Source: Palsa-851 sp035534435 | GTDB lineage: Bacteria > Chloroflexota > Dormibacteria > Aeolococcales > Aeolococcaceae | Length of the DNA stretch: 51,468 nucleotides | Assembly (NCBI GenBank): GCA_035534435.1 | Contig: DATLRX010000013.1 | Span: 1-51,468, forward strand | Direction of reading: 5' to 3' | In this document: positions 16,146 to 23,477 of the stretch, one piece after another | How positions within the stretch are numbered: the first letter of the stretch is position 1 | Layout of the letters: each line of letters begins with the position of its first letter | Notes under the pieces: generated by a model | The model's input: only the letters and a program-made list of their open reading frames with translations | Database searches by the model: none | Told to the model about the DNA's origin: nothing | Translations under genes and position numbers: made by a program

Positions 16146-17191
16146 CAGATGGGGTAGAGCCCGGCGAACTCGAGACCGAGCGTTTCGGGAAACCCGTGAC
16201 GGATGTTGCAGGCCTGCACGGCCTGACCCGCGGCGCCCTTCACCAGGTTGTCGAGCGCCGCGGTGATGACCACGCGGCGCGCGTGCGAGTCGCGCTCGAA
16301 CCCGACGTCGCAGTAGTTGGTGCCGTTGAGCAGCTTCGGATTGGGGGACCGATGCAGGCCGGTGCGCGACTTCACGATGCGCACGAACGGCTCATTCGCG
16401 TAGTGGGCCCGGTAGATCTGCCAGATGTCGCGGTCGTCGAGGTCACGGTTGATGAACACGTGCGCGGTCGTCAGCACGCCGCGAACCGCCTCGACCGCCG
16501 TCGCCGAGAACGCGACGTACGGCCCGTCGGCGCCGAGATGCAACTCCTGCACGATCTCGGCGGTGTGCCGGTGACCCGTCGGCGCGTACGAGCGCAGCTC
16601 ACCGCTTCGATGCGCATGGTGCGTCGCCTCGCCGGGTTGCGCGCCGGCGGCGGACGATCCGACCTTCGCCTCGACGACGAGCGGCAGCGCCTGATCCACG
16701 ACGCCCGCGCATGCAAGCGGTCCGAGGCCGAGGATCGACGCCGTCGCGAGGCAGCCGCCGACGGCGATGAGCGAGGCCTCGGCGATCTCCATGCGGTGCA
16801 TCTCGGCCAGCCCGTAGACGGCGCCGGCGAGCATTTCGGGAGCGGGATGCGTCCACCCGTACCATCGCGGATACTCAGCCGGGTCGCGAAGGCGGAAGTC
16901 GGCTCCGAGATCGATGACGACCGGCGCGGTCGCTCGCAGCTGCGCGATGGCCGTGCTCGACTCGCCGTGGTGGAGCGCGGCAAAGACGACGTCGACGGGC
17001 CGCAGCTGCTCGCGCCCTGAGAAGCGCAGGTCCGTGCGCCCCCGCAGCGGGGGATGCACCGATGCCACCGGCTTGCCCGAGAGACGCTCGGAAGTGACCT
17101 GGACCACGTCGATCCCAGGGTGACCGGCGAGCAGGCGGAGCACCTCGCCGCCCGCGTATCCCGAACCACCGACGACCGCCGCGCGGATCAT
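16145..17191 (-). CDS. lysY: [LysW]-aminoadipate semialdehyde reductase LysY
   Basis: A 348-residue ArgC-type NADPH-dependent reductase that converts LysW-aminoadipyl phosphate to the semialdehyde. The nucleotide-binding site is AAVVGGSGYAGGEVLRLLAGHP. The catalytic Cys is in VGGCLATASILG. The C-terminal part has FSATAVEAVRGVLTT, NGTNYCDVGFE and DNLVKGAAGQAVQACN. The start is the ATG at 17191, overlapping the lysK stop by four bases (ATGA), although the frame is open further upstream. Confidence 0.94.
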   Translation of the reverse strand: MIRAAVVGGSGYAGGEVLRLLAGHPGIDVVQVTSERLSGKPVASVHPPLRGRTDLRFSGREQLRPVDVVFAALHHGESSTAIAQLRATAPVVIDLGADFRLRDPAEYPRWYGWTHPAPEMLAGAVYGLAEMHRMEIAEASLIAVGGCLATASILGLGPLACAGVVDQALPLVVEAKVGSSAAGAQPGEATHHAHRSGELRSYAPTGHRHTAEIVQELHLGADGPYVAFSATAVEAVRGVLTTAHVFINRDLDDRDIWQIYRAHYANEPFVRIVKSRTGLHRSPNPKLLNGTNYCDVGFERDSHARRVVITAALDNLVKGAAGQAVQACNIRHGFPETLGLEFAGLYPI

Positions 17192-18234
17192 CGGTCGCCC
17201 AATGCGGTCGCGAGCACATCGACGGCACGCTCGAGCTCGGTGATCGAGATGCGCTCCCCGGGTGTGTGGTCGAGCCGCGAATCGCCGGGTCCGTACGCGA
17301 CCGCGGGACATCGCCACGCCGGCGCGAGGATGTTGAGATCGGAGGTCCCGGTCTTGAGCTTGAATCGGGGCGCACCGCCGGCTGCGCGGATGGCGCGGAT
17401 GCAGGCGCGAGCAAGCGCACTGCCACGGTCCGTGCGCACAGCGGGTTCCTGACCGAGGATCGTCACATCGCCGGCGCCGGCGGCGCTCCGTGCGATCCCC
17501 ACGAGCACGTCGACGTCACAGCCCGGTGGCGTCCGGACGCCGACGTCCACCGTCGCGCGTTCGACAAGCCCATCGGTCTCGGATCGAAAGCAGAGAACGC
17601 GGACGTCGAGCCGATCGAAGGGGTCCGCGTCGCCGTTCACCGCACGCGCGTGGTCCCGGAGCGCGGAGACGACGTCGAAGCAGCGATCGGGGGCGCCTGC
17701 GACGCGACCCGCACTGTGCGCCTGCGGCTGCTCGACGCTCACGCGCAGGCGGACGCTTCCCTTGTAGCCGATGGTGACCGCGTCCCACCCACTCGGTTCG
17801 AGAATGATGAGGCCGGACGGAGCGGCCATCGAGGTGGCGAGATGCCTGGCACCACGCGAGCCCGCCTCCTCGTCCACGGCGCCCACAACGACGAACCGGC
17901 GCGGTCCCTGGCGCGGTTGCCGGCTCACTGCGGCGATGGCGGCGGCGAGCGGCCCCTTGGCATCGACGGCGCCGCGGCCGTGGAGGATGTCGCCATCCCT
18001 GCGCACCGCGATATCGCCGGCGACCGTGTCCATATGGCCGACGAGCGCGATCGTCTCCGGGCCATCGCCCCACGCGGCAACGATGTTGCCCGCTGCGTCA
18101 ACCTCGGCATCGAAGCCGGCATCGCGAAGCCGCAGCGAGAGCATCGAGGCGACCGCATCCTCGTCGCCGCTGATGCTCGGCACGCTGACCAGTGCGGTGA
18201 GCAGCTCCGCGGCGTCGATTCCCGTGCCGATCAT
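17188..18234 (-). CDS. lysK: [LysW]-lysine hydrolase LysK
   Basis: A 348-residue M20-family metallo-hydrolase that releases lysine (or ornithine) from the LysW carrier. Metal-site motifs are LVGHMDTV, GRGAVDAKGPLAAAI, VVGAVDEEAGSRGA and the late KLKTGTSDLNI and YGPGDSRLDHTPGE. The start ATG lies one base after the lysX stop. It is unusual only in gene order: the last pathway enzyme is placed between lysX and lysY. The LysW operon context separates it from ArgE/DapE relatives. Confidence 0.92.
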   Translation of the reverse strand: MIGTGIDAAELLTALVSVPSISGDEDAVASMLSLRLRDAGFDAEVDAAGNIVAAWGDGPETIALVGHMDTVAGDIAVRRDGDILHGRGAVDAKGPLAAAIAAVSRQPRQGPRRFVVVGAVDEEAGSRGARHLATSMAAPSGLIILEPSGWDAVTIGYKGSVRLRVSVEQPQAHSAGRVAGAPDRCFDVVSALRDHARAVNGDADPFDRLDVRVLCFRSETDGLVERATVDVGVRTPPGCDVDVLVGIARSAAGAGDVTILGQEPAVRTDRGSALARACIRAIRAAGGAPRFKLKTGTSDLNILAPAWRCPAVAYGPGDSRLDHTPGERISITELERAVDVLATALGDR

Positions 18235-18235
18235 G

Positions 18236-19108
18236 TCAGGCGCCCACGCCGGCGAGCGCACCGCGTGCGACCTGGCGAACGTGGTCCGCGACCCGTCCGG
18301 GAATGTCGACACCGGTGACATCGATGGAGTTGCGGAATTCCATCGTGGCGTTGACCTCGCTGACCAGGAGCCGGTCGCCGTCCTCGAGCAGGTCGATCGC
18401 GAGCACACCGCCACCGACGGCCGCGGCGGCTCGAAGGGAGAGGTTGCGCAGCGTGCTGTCAACCGGGCAGTTGCGCGTCGTCGCACCACGCGCGGTGTTG
18501 GTCACCCAGTGTGCCGACTCCCGGTAGATCGCGCACACGACCTCGTCGCCGACGACGAACGCCCGGATGTCGCGGCCCGGCTTGTCGACGTGGCGTTGCA
18601 TGTAGAAGACCGAATGCTCGGGACCACCGAGCAGCGCCTTGTGCTCCAGGAGCGCCTCTGCGGAGTCGCGGTCGTTGATGCGTGCCAGCAATCGCCCCCA
18701 GGAGCCGGTGACCGGCTTGAGGACCACGGGATAGCCGAGCTCCTCGGCTGCACGCAACGCACCCTCGGGGCTGAACGCGACGACCGTCTCGGGTGTGGGG
18801 ACGCCGGCTGCCTCGAGCAGCGCGGACGTATCGAGCTTGCCGGCGCATGCAGCGGCGACGGTGTGACGATTGATCGTGGGGACTCCCCACGACTCGAACA
18901 CACGCAACATGGCCAGCCCACGCGTCTGGGACAGGCTCCGCTCCAGTACCGCGTCCCATCGCCGGGTGCCACCTCGCAGCGGAAGAGCAAGCTCGCGGTC
19001 ATCGACGATCTCGACATCGAGCCCCCGATGCACGAGCGCGTCGCGAAGCAGCTTCTCCTCGACTCGCAGACGCGAGCAGAGCAGGCCGATGCGGAGGCGA
19101 TCACTCAC
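18236..19108 (-). CDS. lysX: [LysW]-aminoadipate ligase LysX
   Basis: A 290-residue ATP-grasp ligase that joins the amino group of alpha-aminoadipate to the C-terminal Glu of LysW. Family motifs are LGYPVVLKPVTGSWGRLLARIND, KPGRDIRAFVVGDEVV, HWVTNTARGA and the metal-binding SEVNATMEFRNS. The GTG start is inside the last codons of lysW (8-base overlap), so the two are translated in a coupled way, fitting a 1:1 carrier-enzyme partnership. Whether it also takes glutamate for arginine synthesis cannot be told here. Confidence 0.94.
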   Translation of the reverse strand: MSDRLRIGLLCSRLRVEEKLLRDALVHRGLDVEIVDDRELALPLRGGTRRWDAVLERSLSQTRGLAMLRVFESWGVPTINRHTVAAACAGKLDTSALLEAAGVPTPETVVAFSPEGALRAAEELGYPVVLKPVTGSWGRLLARINDRDSAEALLEHKALLGGPEHSVFYMQRHVDKPGRDIRAFVVGDEVVCAIYRESAHWVTNTARGATTRNCPVDSTLRNLSLRAAAAVGGGVLAIDLLEDGDRLLVSEVNATMEFRNSIDVTGVDIPGRVADHVRQVARGALAGVGA

Positions 19109-19259
19109 CCCAGTCGACCTCCTCTGGCGGTGCGAGGACGAATCGCGATGGATCGAGGCCGATCACCTCGAGCTCCGCGTTGCACTCCACGCAGGTGATC
19201 ACCTCACCGCGCTCGACGCCACCGTCGAGCACCACCAGTGCATTGCACTCAGGACACAT
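19101..19259 (-). CDS. lysW: Amino-group carrier protein LysW
   Basis: A 52-residue acidic carrier protein. Two zinc-binding pairs are visible, CPEC at residues 2-5 and CVEC at 23-26. The C-terminus is EEVDWGE, the family tail whose last Glu receives the aminoadipate through its gamma-carboxyl (usually EDWGE; here Val replaces the preceding acidic residue). The ATG has a GAGGAG ribosome site and overlaps the end of the homoaconitase small-subunit gene by 11 bases. It protects the amino group of all intermediates from LysX to LysK. Confidence 0.95.
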   Translation of the reverse strand: MCPECNALVVLDGGVERGEVITCVECNAELEVIGLDPSRFVLAPPEEVDWGE

Positions 19260-19758
19260 GCTGCCTCTCCTCGAGCGCGGCCCAGCCGCCGTTGCGGATC
19301 AATTCCAGAAGCGATCCCGCTTCGATGATGCGGAGCGCAACTCCGGACGGTGGTTCCCCCTGCAGGACGCCATACCGTCCGACGATCGTGCCGGTGAGCG
19401 TGTCGACGGTGACGCGATCGCCTTCACGGAGCACTCGATGCGCTTCGACGCACCGGATCACCGGCAGGCCGATGTTCACCGCGTTGCGGTAGAAGATCCG
19501 AGAGAAGCCGGCCGCGATGACCGCCGCGACGCCGTTCTGCTTGATCGACAGGGGCGCGTGCTCCCGTGAGCTGCCGCAACCGAAATTGCGCCCCGCGACG
19601 ACCACGTCGCCTGGTTGCACAGTCGCGACGAAATCGGGTCGGGCCTCGATGAGACACGCGCGCCGGAGCCCATCCGGGTCGGTCGTCACGTTGTACCGGC
19701 CCGGCATGATCGCGTCGGTGCTGATGCCGTCGCCGAGCAGGAACACCCGCCCGCTCAT
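19249..19758 (-). CDS. Homoaconitase small subunit
   Basis: A 169-residue swivel-domain subunit of the aconitase superfamily (LeuD/LysU type). Family motifs are LLGDGISTDAIMPGRY, VVVAGRNFGCGSSREHAP and VIAAGFSRIFYRNAVNIGLPVI. With the large subunit it isomerises homocitrate to homoisocitrate. Sequence alone does not exclude isopropylmalate isomerase. The choice rests on its place between the homocitrate synthase-type gene and lysW. The ATG overlaps the large-subunit stop by four bases. Confidence 0.88.
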   Translation of the reverse strand: MSGRVFLLGDGISTDAIMPGRYNVTTDPDGLRRACLIEARPDFVATVQPGDVVVAGRNFGCGSSREHAPLSIKQNGVAAVIAAGFSRIFYRNAVNIGLPVIRCVEAHRVLREGDRVTVDTLTGTIVGRYGVLQGEPPSGVALRIIEAGSLLELIRNGGWAALEERQHVS

Positions 19759-20993
19759 GACGGGGCCACGAGTGTCGCGGGGTCGGTGATCACGCCCGCG
19801 ACGGCGGACGCTGCGGCAACCGCCGGTGATGCAAGGAAGATCTGCGCTTGCGGGCTGCCCATGCGTCCCGGGTAGTTCCGGTTGCTCGTCGAGAGGACAC
19901 GCTCTCCGGGCCCGACCACGCCATGCTGCCGTCCGAGACAGGGGCCGCAGCCCGGGTTGAGCACGAGCGCTCCAGCGAGCGCGAACGTCTCGATGTAGCC
20001 TGCCGCAAGGGCGTCGAGGTATACACCGCGGGACGCCGGCACCACGATCGTGCGGGTGCGTGGGTTGACGGTTCGTCCCGCCAGGATCCCCGCAGCCAGC
20101 GCCAGATCGCTGAGGCGGCCGTTGGTGCAGCTGCCGATGAACACCTCATCGAGCGGCGTGCCGGACAGCTCGTCGATGTCATGGACATTGTCGATGCTCG
20201 GGTGCATCGCGATCTGGGGACGGAGCGTCGCCGCATCGACGGCGAGCGTTCGCGCGTACTCCGGATTCGTTGGGTGGAGGTCGATGGCGTCGCTCCCCGC
20301 GTGACGGAACGTGATGGCATCGGGCGCGACGAGACCGGTCTTGGCACCGAAGTCGGTGCTGAGGTTGCAGAGCGTCAGCCGTTCCTCGACGCTCATGGCG
20401 CTGACCGCCTCGCCGGTCCATTCGACGGCGCAGTAATCGGCGCCGTCGGCGCCGAGCTGCTTGATGACATGGAGCGCGAGATCCTTGGCATACACGCCGG
20501 ACGGCAGCGTGCCGCGAACGTCGATGCAGATGGTCTCCGGGATGCGGAACCAGGTCTTGCCGGTGGCGAACACGACGCCGATATCGGTGGAGCCGAGGCC
20601 GGTCGCGAAGCAGCCGAGCGCACCGTACGTGGTGCTGTGCGAGTCGGCGCCGACGACCACCCCGCCCGGCTGCGCCAGGTGGCGGTCGACCATGACCTGA
20701 TGACAGATCCCTTCCGCGAAGAGATTGGTGATGGTGTGCTCCACGCAGAACTCGCGGATCACTCGATGCAGCTCGGCGGCCGCGACCGTGTTGGCGGGCA
20801 TGACGTGGTCGAAGCTGAAGACGATCCGGCTCGCGTCCCAGAGCGGCGACCGCAGCTCCCGGAACGCCTCGATGGCCAGCGGACCTGTGACGTCGTGCGC
20901 CATCGCGACATCCACCTCGGCCACGACGGTGTCTCCGGCGTGCACGGCTCGGCCGAGCCGGCGGCTGAAGATCTCCTCGGTCAGTGTTCCCAT
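19755..20993 (-). CDS. Homoaconitase large subunit
   Basis: A 412-residue iron-sulfur subunit of the aconitase superfamily (LeuC/LysT type). The three cluster cysteines are in GSCTNGRLSD and NPGCGPCLGRQ, and substrate-binding segments include FSFDHVMPAN, GADSHSTTYGALGCFATGLGSTD and TSNRNYPGRMGSP. The ribosome site AGGAG overlaps the TAG stop of the preceding synthase gene (9-base gap). The lysine operon context supports homoaconitase over isopropylmalate isomerase. Confidence 0.9.
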   Translation of the reverse strand: MGTLTEEIFSRRLGRAVHAGDTVVAEVDVAMAHDVTGPLAIEAFRELRSPLWDASRIVFSFDHVMPANTVAAAELHRVIREFCVEHTITNLFAEGICHQVMVDRHLAQPGGVVVGADSHSTTYGALGCFATGLGSTDIGVVFATGKTWFRIPETICIDVRGTLPSGVYAKDLALHVIKQLGADGADYCAVEWTGEAVSAMSVEERLTLCNLSTDFGAKTGLVAPDAITFRHAGSDAIDLHPTNPEYARTLAVDAATLRPQIAMHPSIDNVHDIDELSGTPLDEVFIGSCTNGRLSDLALAAGILAGRTVNPRTRTIVVPASRGVYLDALAAGYIETFALAGALVLNPGCGPCLGRQHGVVGPGERVLSTSNRNYPGRMGSPQAQIFLASPAVAAASAVAGVITDPATLVAPS

Positions 20994-21002
20994 CTCGCTC
21001 TC

Positions 21003-22130
21003 CTAGGTCCGCGCCCAGCTGACGATCAAGGCGTCGAGGGCTTCGCTGTCCAGTGGGCCGTCGTCACCGCGGCGCTTCACCTCTGCGGTGAGCCCCCGCA
21101 GGCGTTCGTCATCGAGGTCGACACCGAGCGTCGAGGCTCGGTCGCCGATGGCGTGGCGGCCGGTGAGCCGGTGCCCGCTGAGGATGCTGCGTTCGCGGCC
21201 GAAGCGTGCCGGATCGAGGATCTCGTACGAGCCCGGGTCGGCGAGCACGGCCTTGGTGTGCATCCCCGCCTTGTGGTGGAAGGCGGTGGGCGCGGTCACC
21301 GCGGCGTTGAACGGGATCGCCACGCCGAGGATCCCGGCGACCAGCGCGTCGAGCTCCGGCAGCATCTCGAGGCGGTAGTGGTCGACGAGCTCCGGTTGCA
21401 GCGTGTGCAACCGGGCCATCATCGACGAGAGCGGAACGATGCCATTGCGTTCGCCGATGCCGAGGACGGTCGTATCGATGTGCGTGGCGCCGGCCTGCAG
21501 TGCCGCAAGCGCGTTCGCGACCGCGCAGCCCGTGTCGTCGTGCGCGTGGAACTCGATGTCGCATCCCACGTTGCGTCGAACGAGTGCGACGAGCTCGTGC
21601 ACCTGCGATGGCGTCGCGACCCCGACGGTGTCCGCGAGCCCCACGCGATCGACGCCGGCACGATCGATGGCCCGATAGATGCGGATGAGATCGTCGGGGT
21701 CCGAGCGGAACGAGTCCTCGGTGCTGAAACGCGCCTCGCGGCCGGCAGCCTTGATCTCAGTGACGACCTCGCCGCCCATCTCGATGATCTCGTCGATGCT
21801 GAACCCGTGCGACACCGGTCGCAGGCGTGAGGATGTGGCGATGAGCACGTCGACACCGTCCACGCCGGTGTCGAGCGCGAGGCGGGCGTCATCCAGGTTG
21901 CACCGGACGTGGGTCAGGAGGCGGAACCGCCGCTCCATCTGCGCGATCCGCCGGAGATCCGCCTCCGACTGCGGTGATGCGACCGGCGAGGTGAGCTCCA
22001 TGTAGTCGACGCCGAAGCGGTCGAGCGCAGCCGCGATGACGAGCTTCTGCTCGATCGTGAAATGGGCGAGCGCGAACTGCTCGCCCTCGCGAAGCGTGCT
22101 GTCGATGATTCGGAAGGAGGTGATGTTCAT
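21003..22130 (-). CDS. Homocitrate synthase
   Basis: A 375-residue DRE-TIM barrel enzyme, first of the lysine operon. It condenses 2-oxoglutarate with acetyl-CoA. Seen are the catalytic/metal motif IIDSTLREGEQFA, the metal-binding HAHDDTGCAVANALAAL, the GIGERNGIVPLS segment, and a short C-terminal part (FHHKAGMHTKAVL) without the LeuA regulatory domain. Isopropylmalate and citramalate synthases are the alternatives; homoaconitase and lysW downstream argue for homocitrate. It lacks a good ribosome site and lies 24 bases after the U-tract of the leader terminator, so attenuation should control it and the whole operon. Confidence 0.9.
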   Translation of the reverse strand: MNITSFRIIDSTLREGEQFALAHFTIEQKLVIAAALDRFGVDYMELTSPVASPQSEADLRRIAQMERRFRLLTHVRCNLDDARLALDTGVDGVDVLIATSSRLRPVSHGFSIDEIIEMGGEVVTEIKAAGREARFSTEDSFRSDPDDLIRIYRAIDRAGVDRVGLADTVGVATPSQVHELVALVRRNVGCDIEFHAHDDTGCAVANALAALQAGATHIDTTVLGIGERNGIVPLSSMMARLHTLQPELVDHYRLEMLPELDALVAGILGVAIPFNAAVTAPTAFHHKAGMHTKAVLADPGSYEILDPARFGRERSILSGHRLTGRHAIGDRASTLGVDLDDERLRGLTAEVKRRGDDGPLDSEALDALIVSWART

Positions 22131-22153
22131 GTGGCCCGTGTGTGCTGGTGGAC

Positions 22154-22188
22154 AAAAAGAAAGAGCCCCTTCGAGGAAGGGGCTCTTT
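22154..22188 (-). terminator. Intrinsic terminator in the lys leader (attenuator)
   Basis: On the minus strand, arms AAAGAGCCCCTT (22188-22177) and AAGGGGCTCTTT (22171-22160) form a perfect 12-bp stem with a five-base loop. The transcript then reads TCTTTTTG (22160-22153 in DNA letters). It stands between the leader peptide and the homocitrate synthase start, so it would stop transcription before the first gene. Part of the left arm and the loop (22182-22173) can instead pair with 22254-22245, the antiterminator. Confidence 0.9.
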
Positions 22189-22220
22189 GCGGAAACTGAT
22201 CCGGAGTTATGCGGACGCCG

Positions 22221-22292
22221 TCACCGTTTGCGTGCGCGAGAGAACCCACTCCTCGAGTGCGAGTGGGCTTTTTTGGCGAGGCGCACGGACAT
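22221..22292 (-). CDS. Lysine/arginine-rich leader peptide
   Basis: A 23-residue open frame that begins MSVRLAKKAHS and ends SRARKR, with three Lys and six Arg. Its ATG lies about nine bases after the predicted transcription start. Codons 7 and 8 are both AAA (Lys-Lys) and directly precede the first arm (22267-22261) of a hairpin that covers codons 9-16. A ribosome waiting for Lys-tRNA there would mask this arm and free the second arm for antitermination. This is the layout of classical amino-acid attenuators such as trp and his. No clear ribosome site is seen. Confidence 0.85.
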   Translation of the reverse strand: MSVRLAKKAHSHSRSGFSRARKR

Positions 22293-22307
22293 CTGCACGA
22301 TCAACGC

Positions 22308-22337
22308 AGCGTAACAGCGCTCCGGGCTGCGCGTCAA
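22308..22337 (-). promoter_or_regulatory. lys operon promoter
   Basis: On the minus strand, -35 TTGACG (22337-22332) and -10 TACGCT (22313-22308) are separated by 18 bp, with a TGn extension (TGT) before the -10. Transcription should start near 22301, just ahead of the leader-peptide ATG. Confidence 0.75.
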
Positions 22338-22364
22338 CCACGCCGCGAAACCGCGTGGCGTGGT
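22337..22364. promoter_or_regulatory. Inverted repeat between the divergent lys and his operons
   Basis: Arms ACCACGCC (22337-22344) and GGCGTGGT (22357-22364) are a perfect 8-bp inverted repeat, with a further GCG/CGC pair inside. One end touches the lys -35 box. The other meets a possible his extended -10 (TGG followed by TACTCG, 22361-22369), seven bases before ATG 22377. It could be an operator seen by both operons; no regulator is known. Confidence 0.45.
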
Positions 22365-22376
22365 ACTCGTATGCGC

Positions 22377-23468
22377 ATGTCGAGATTCCGGCGCGCGACA
22401 CTCGGTCCCGGGTTCGGCTACACGCCCGGGGAGCAGCCCGCGGACGGCGAGGGCTGGCTGAAGCTCAACAGCAACGAGTCGCCGCTTCCTCCCTCGCCGC
22501 GCATCGCCGAGGCTGTTGCCGCCGCTGCGGCCGGCCTCGCGCGCTACCCGGATCCGCAGGCCGAGCCGTTGCGGAGCGCACTCGCCCGGTATCACCACGT
22601 CGAGCCGGAGCACGTCTTCGTCGCAAATGGCGCGGATCAGGTGCTCGACTGCCTGTTCCGTGCCTTCGTCGGTCCGGGCGACACACTCGTGCGCACGGAA
22701 CCCGGCTACTCGCTGCTCCCGGTGCTCGCGACGCTCTTCTCCGCATGCGACGTCGGCGTGCCTGTGGAGCCCGACGGGTCACTGCCTTCGCAGTTCGCAT
22801 CGCAGGACGCCGTGCTTCGCATCGTCGTCAATCCGAACTCACCCACAGGCCACTGGATCGAGCCGGCCGCGCTGGAGCGATCGCTGGACGGCGCTTCCGG
22901 TGTGATCGCCGTCGATGAGGCCTACTGCGATTTCGCGCCGGCATCGTGCGTCGAACGCCTCGCCGGGCACCGCAGCTGGGTCGTCGTGCGCACGCTCTCG
23001 AAGTCACATGCGCTCGCCGGTCTGCGCATCGGCTACGCGCTCGGCGATCCGGAGCTCATCGACGATCTCAACGCGGTGCGTGATTCGTACCCGGTGGACC
23101 GCTGTGCTATCGCGGGCGCGCTCGCGGCACTCGACGACGAGCCCCGTCACCGCGAGATCGTCGACACCGTCGTGCGGGAGCGCAACCGCCTCAGCGACGG
23201 ACTTCGCGGACTGGGCTGGGAGGTCGCCGACTCGGGTGCCAACTTCATCCTCGCGAGACCACCGCTCTCGACGACGGCGGTGGACGTCGGCGCACACCTG
23301 CGCACCGAGCGGATCCTCGTTCGCCACTTCGACACATCGGGCCTGGGCGACCGGTTGCGCATCAGCATCGGAGACGGCACCGCCACCGATCGCGTTCTCG
23401 CCGCCGTGGCGAGCATGCAACCGCGCGGAGAACCGGCGCAAGACGGGGAATCCCTGGCCTGCACGTAG
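22377..23468 (+). CDS. hisC: Histidinol-phosphate aminotransferase
   Basis: A 363-residue fold-type I PLP aminotransferase, first gene of the his operon. It converts imidazole acetol phosphate and glutamate to histidinol phosphate. Visible motifs are the N-terminal LKLNSNESPLPPSP, ANGADQVLDCLFRAF, NPNSPTGHWI, the Asp/Tyr of VIAVDEAYCDF and the PLP-lysine segment RTLSKSHALAGLRIGYALG. ATG 22377 is chosen; ATG 22371 is an in-frame alternative. There is no ribosome site, and a weak TANNNG box seven bases upstream suggests leaderless translation. The stop codon TAG begins the -10 box of hisZ. Confidence 0.93.
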   Translation: MSRFRRATLGPGFGYTPGEQPADGEGWLKLNSNESPLPPSPRIAEAVAAAAAGLARYPDPQAEPLRSALARYHHVEPEHVFVANGADQVLDCLFRAFVGPGDTLVRTEPGYSLLPVLATLFSACDVGVPVEPDGSLPSQFASQDAVLRIVVNPNSPTGHWIEPAALERSLDGASGVIAVDEAYCDFAPASCVERLAGHRSWVVVRTLSKSHALAGLRIGYALGDPELIDDLNAVRDSYPVDRCAIAGALAALDDEPRHREIVDTVVRERNRLSDGLRGLGWEVADSGANFILARPPLSTTAVDVGAHLRTERILVRHFDTSGLGDRLRISIGDGTATDRVLAAVASMQPRGEPAQDGESLACT

Positions 23469-23471
23469 AAT
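23466..23471 (+). promoter_or_regulatory. Internal -10 box for hisZ
   Basis: TAGAAT, one base off the -10 consensus, overlaps the hisC stop codon and ends six bases before the hisZ ATG. There is no ribosome site for hisZ, so this looks like an internal promoter giving a leaderless hisZ transcript. Confidence 0.55.
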
Positions 23472-23477
23472 CCCCGC

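Noticed and set aside
19848..21830. 660-codon plus-strand frame across the homoaconitase and homocitrate synthase genes
   Set aside because: The translation is low-complexity Arg/Glu/Asp/Val antisense text. The minus-strand genes carry every family motif.
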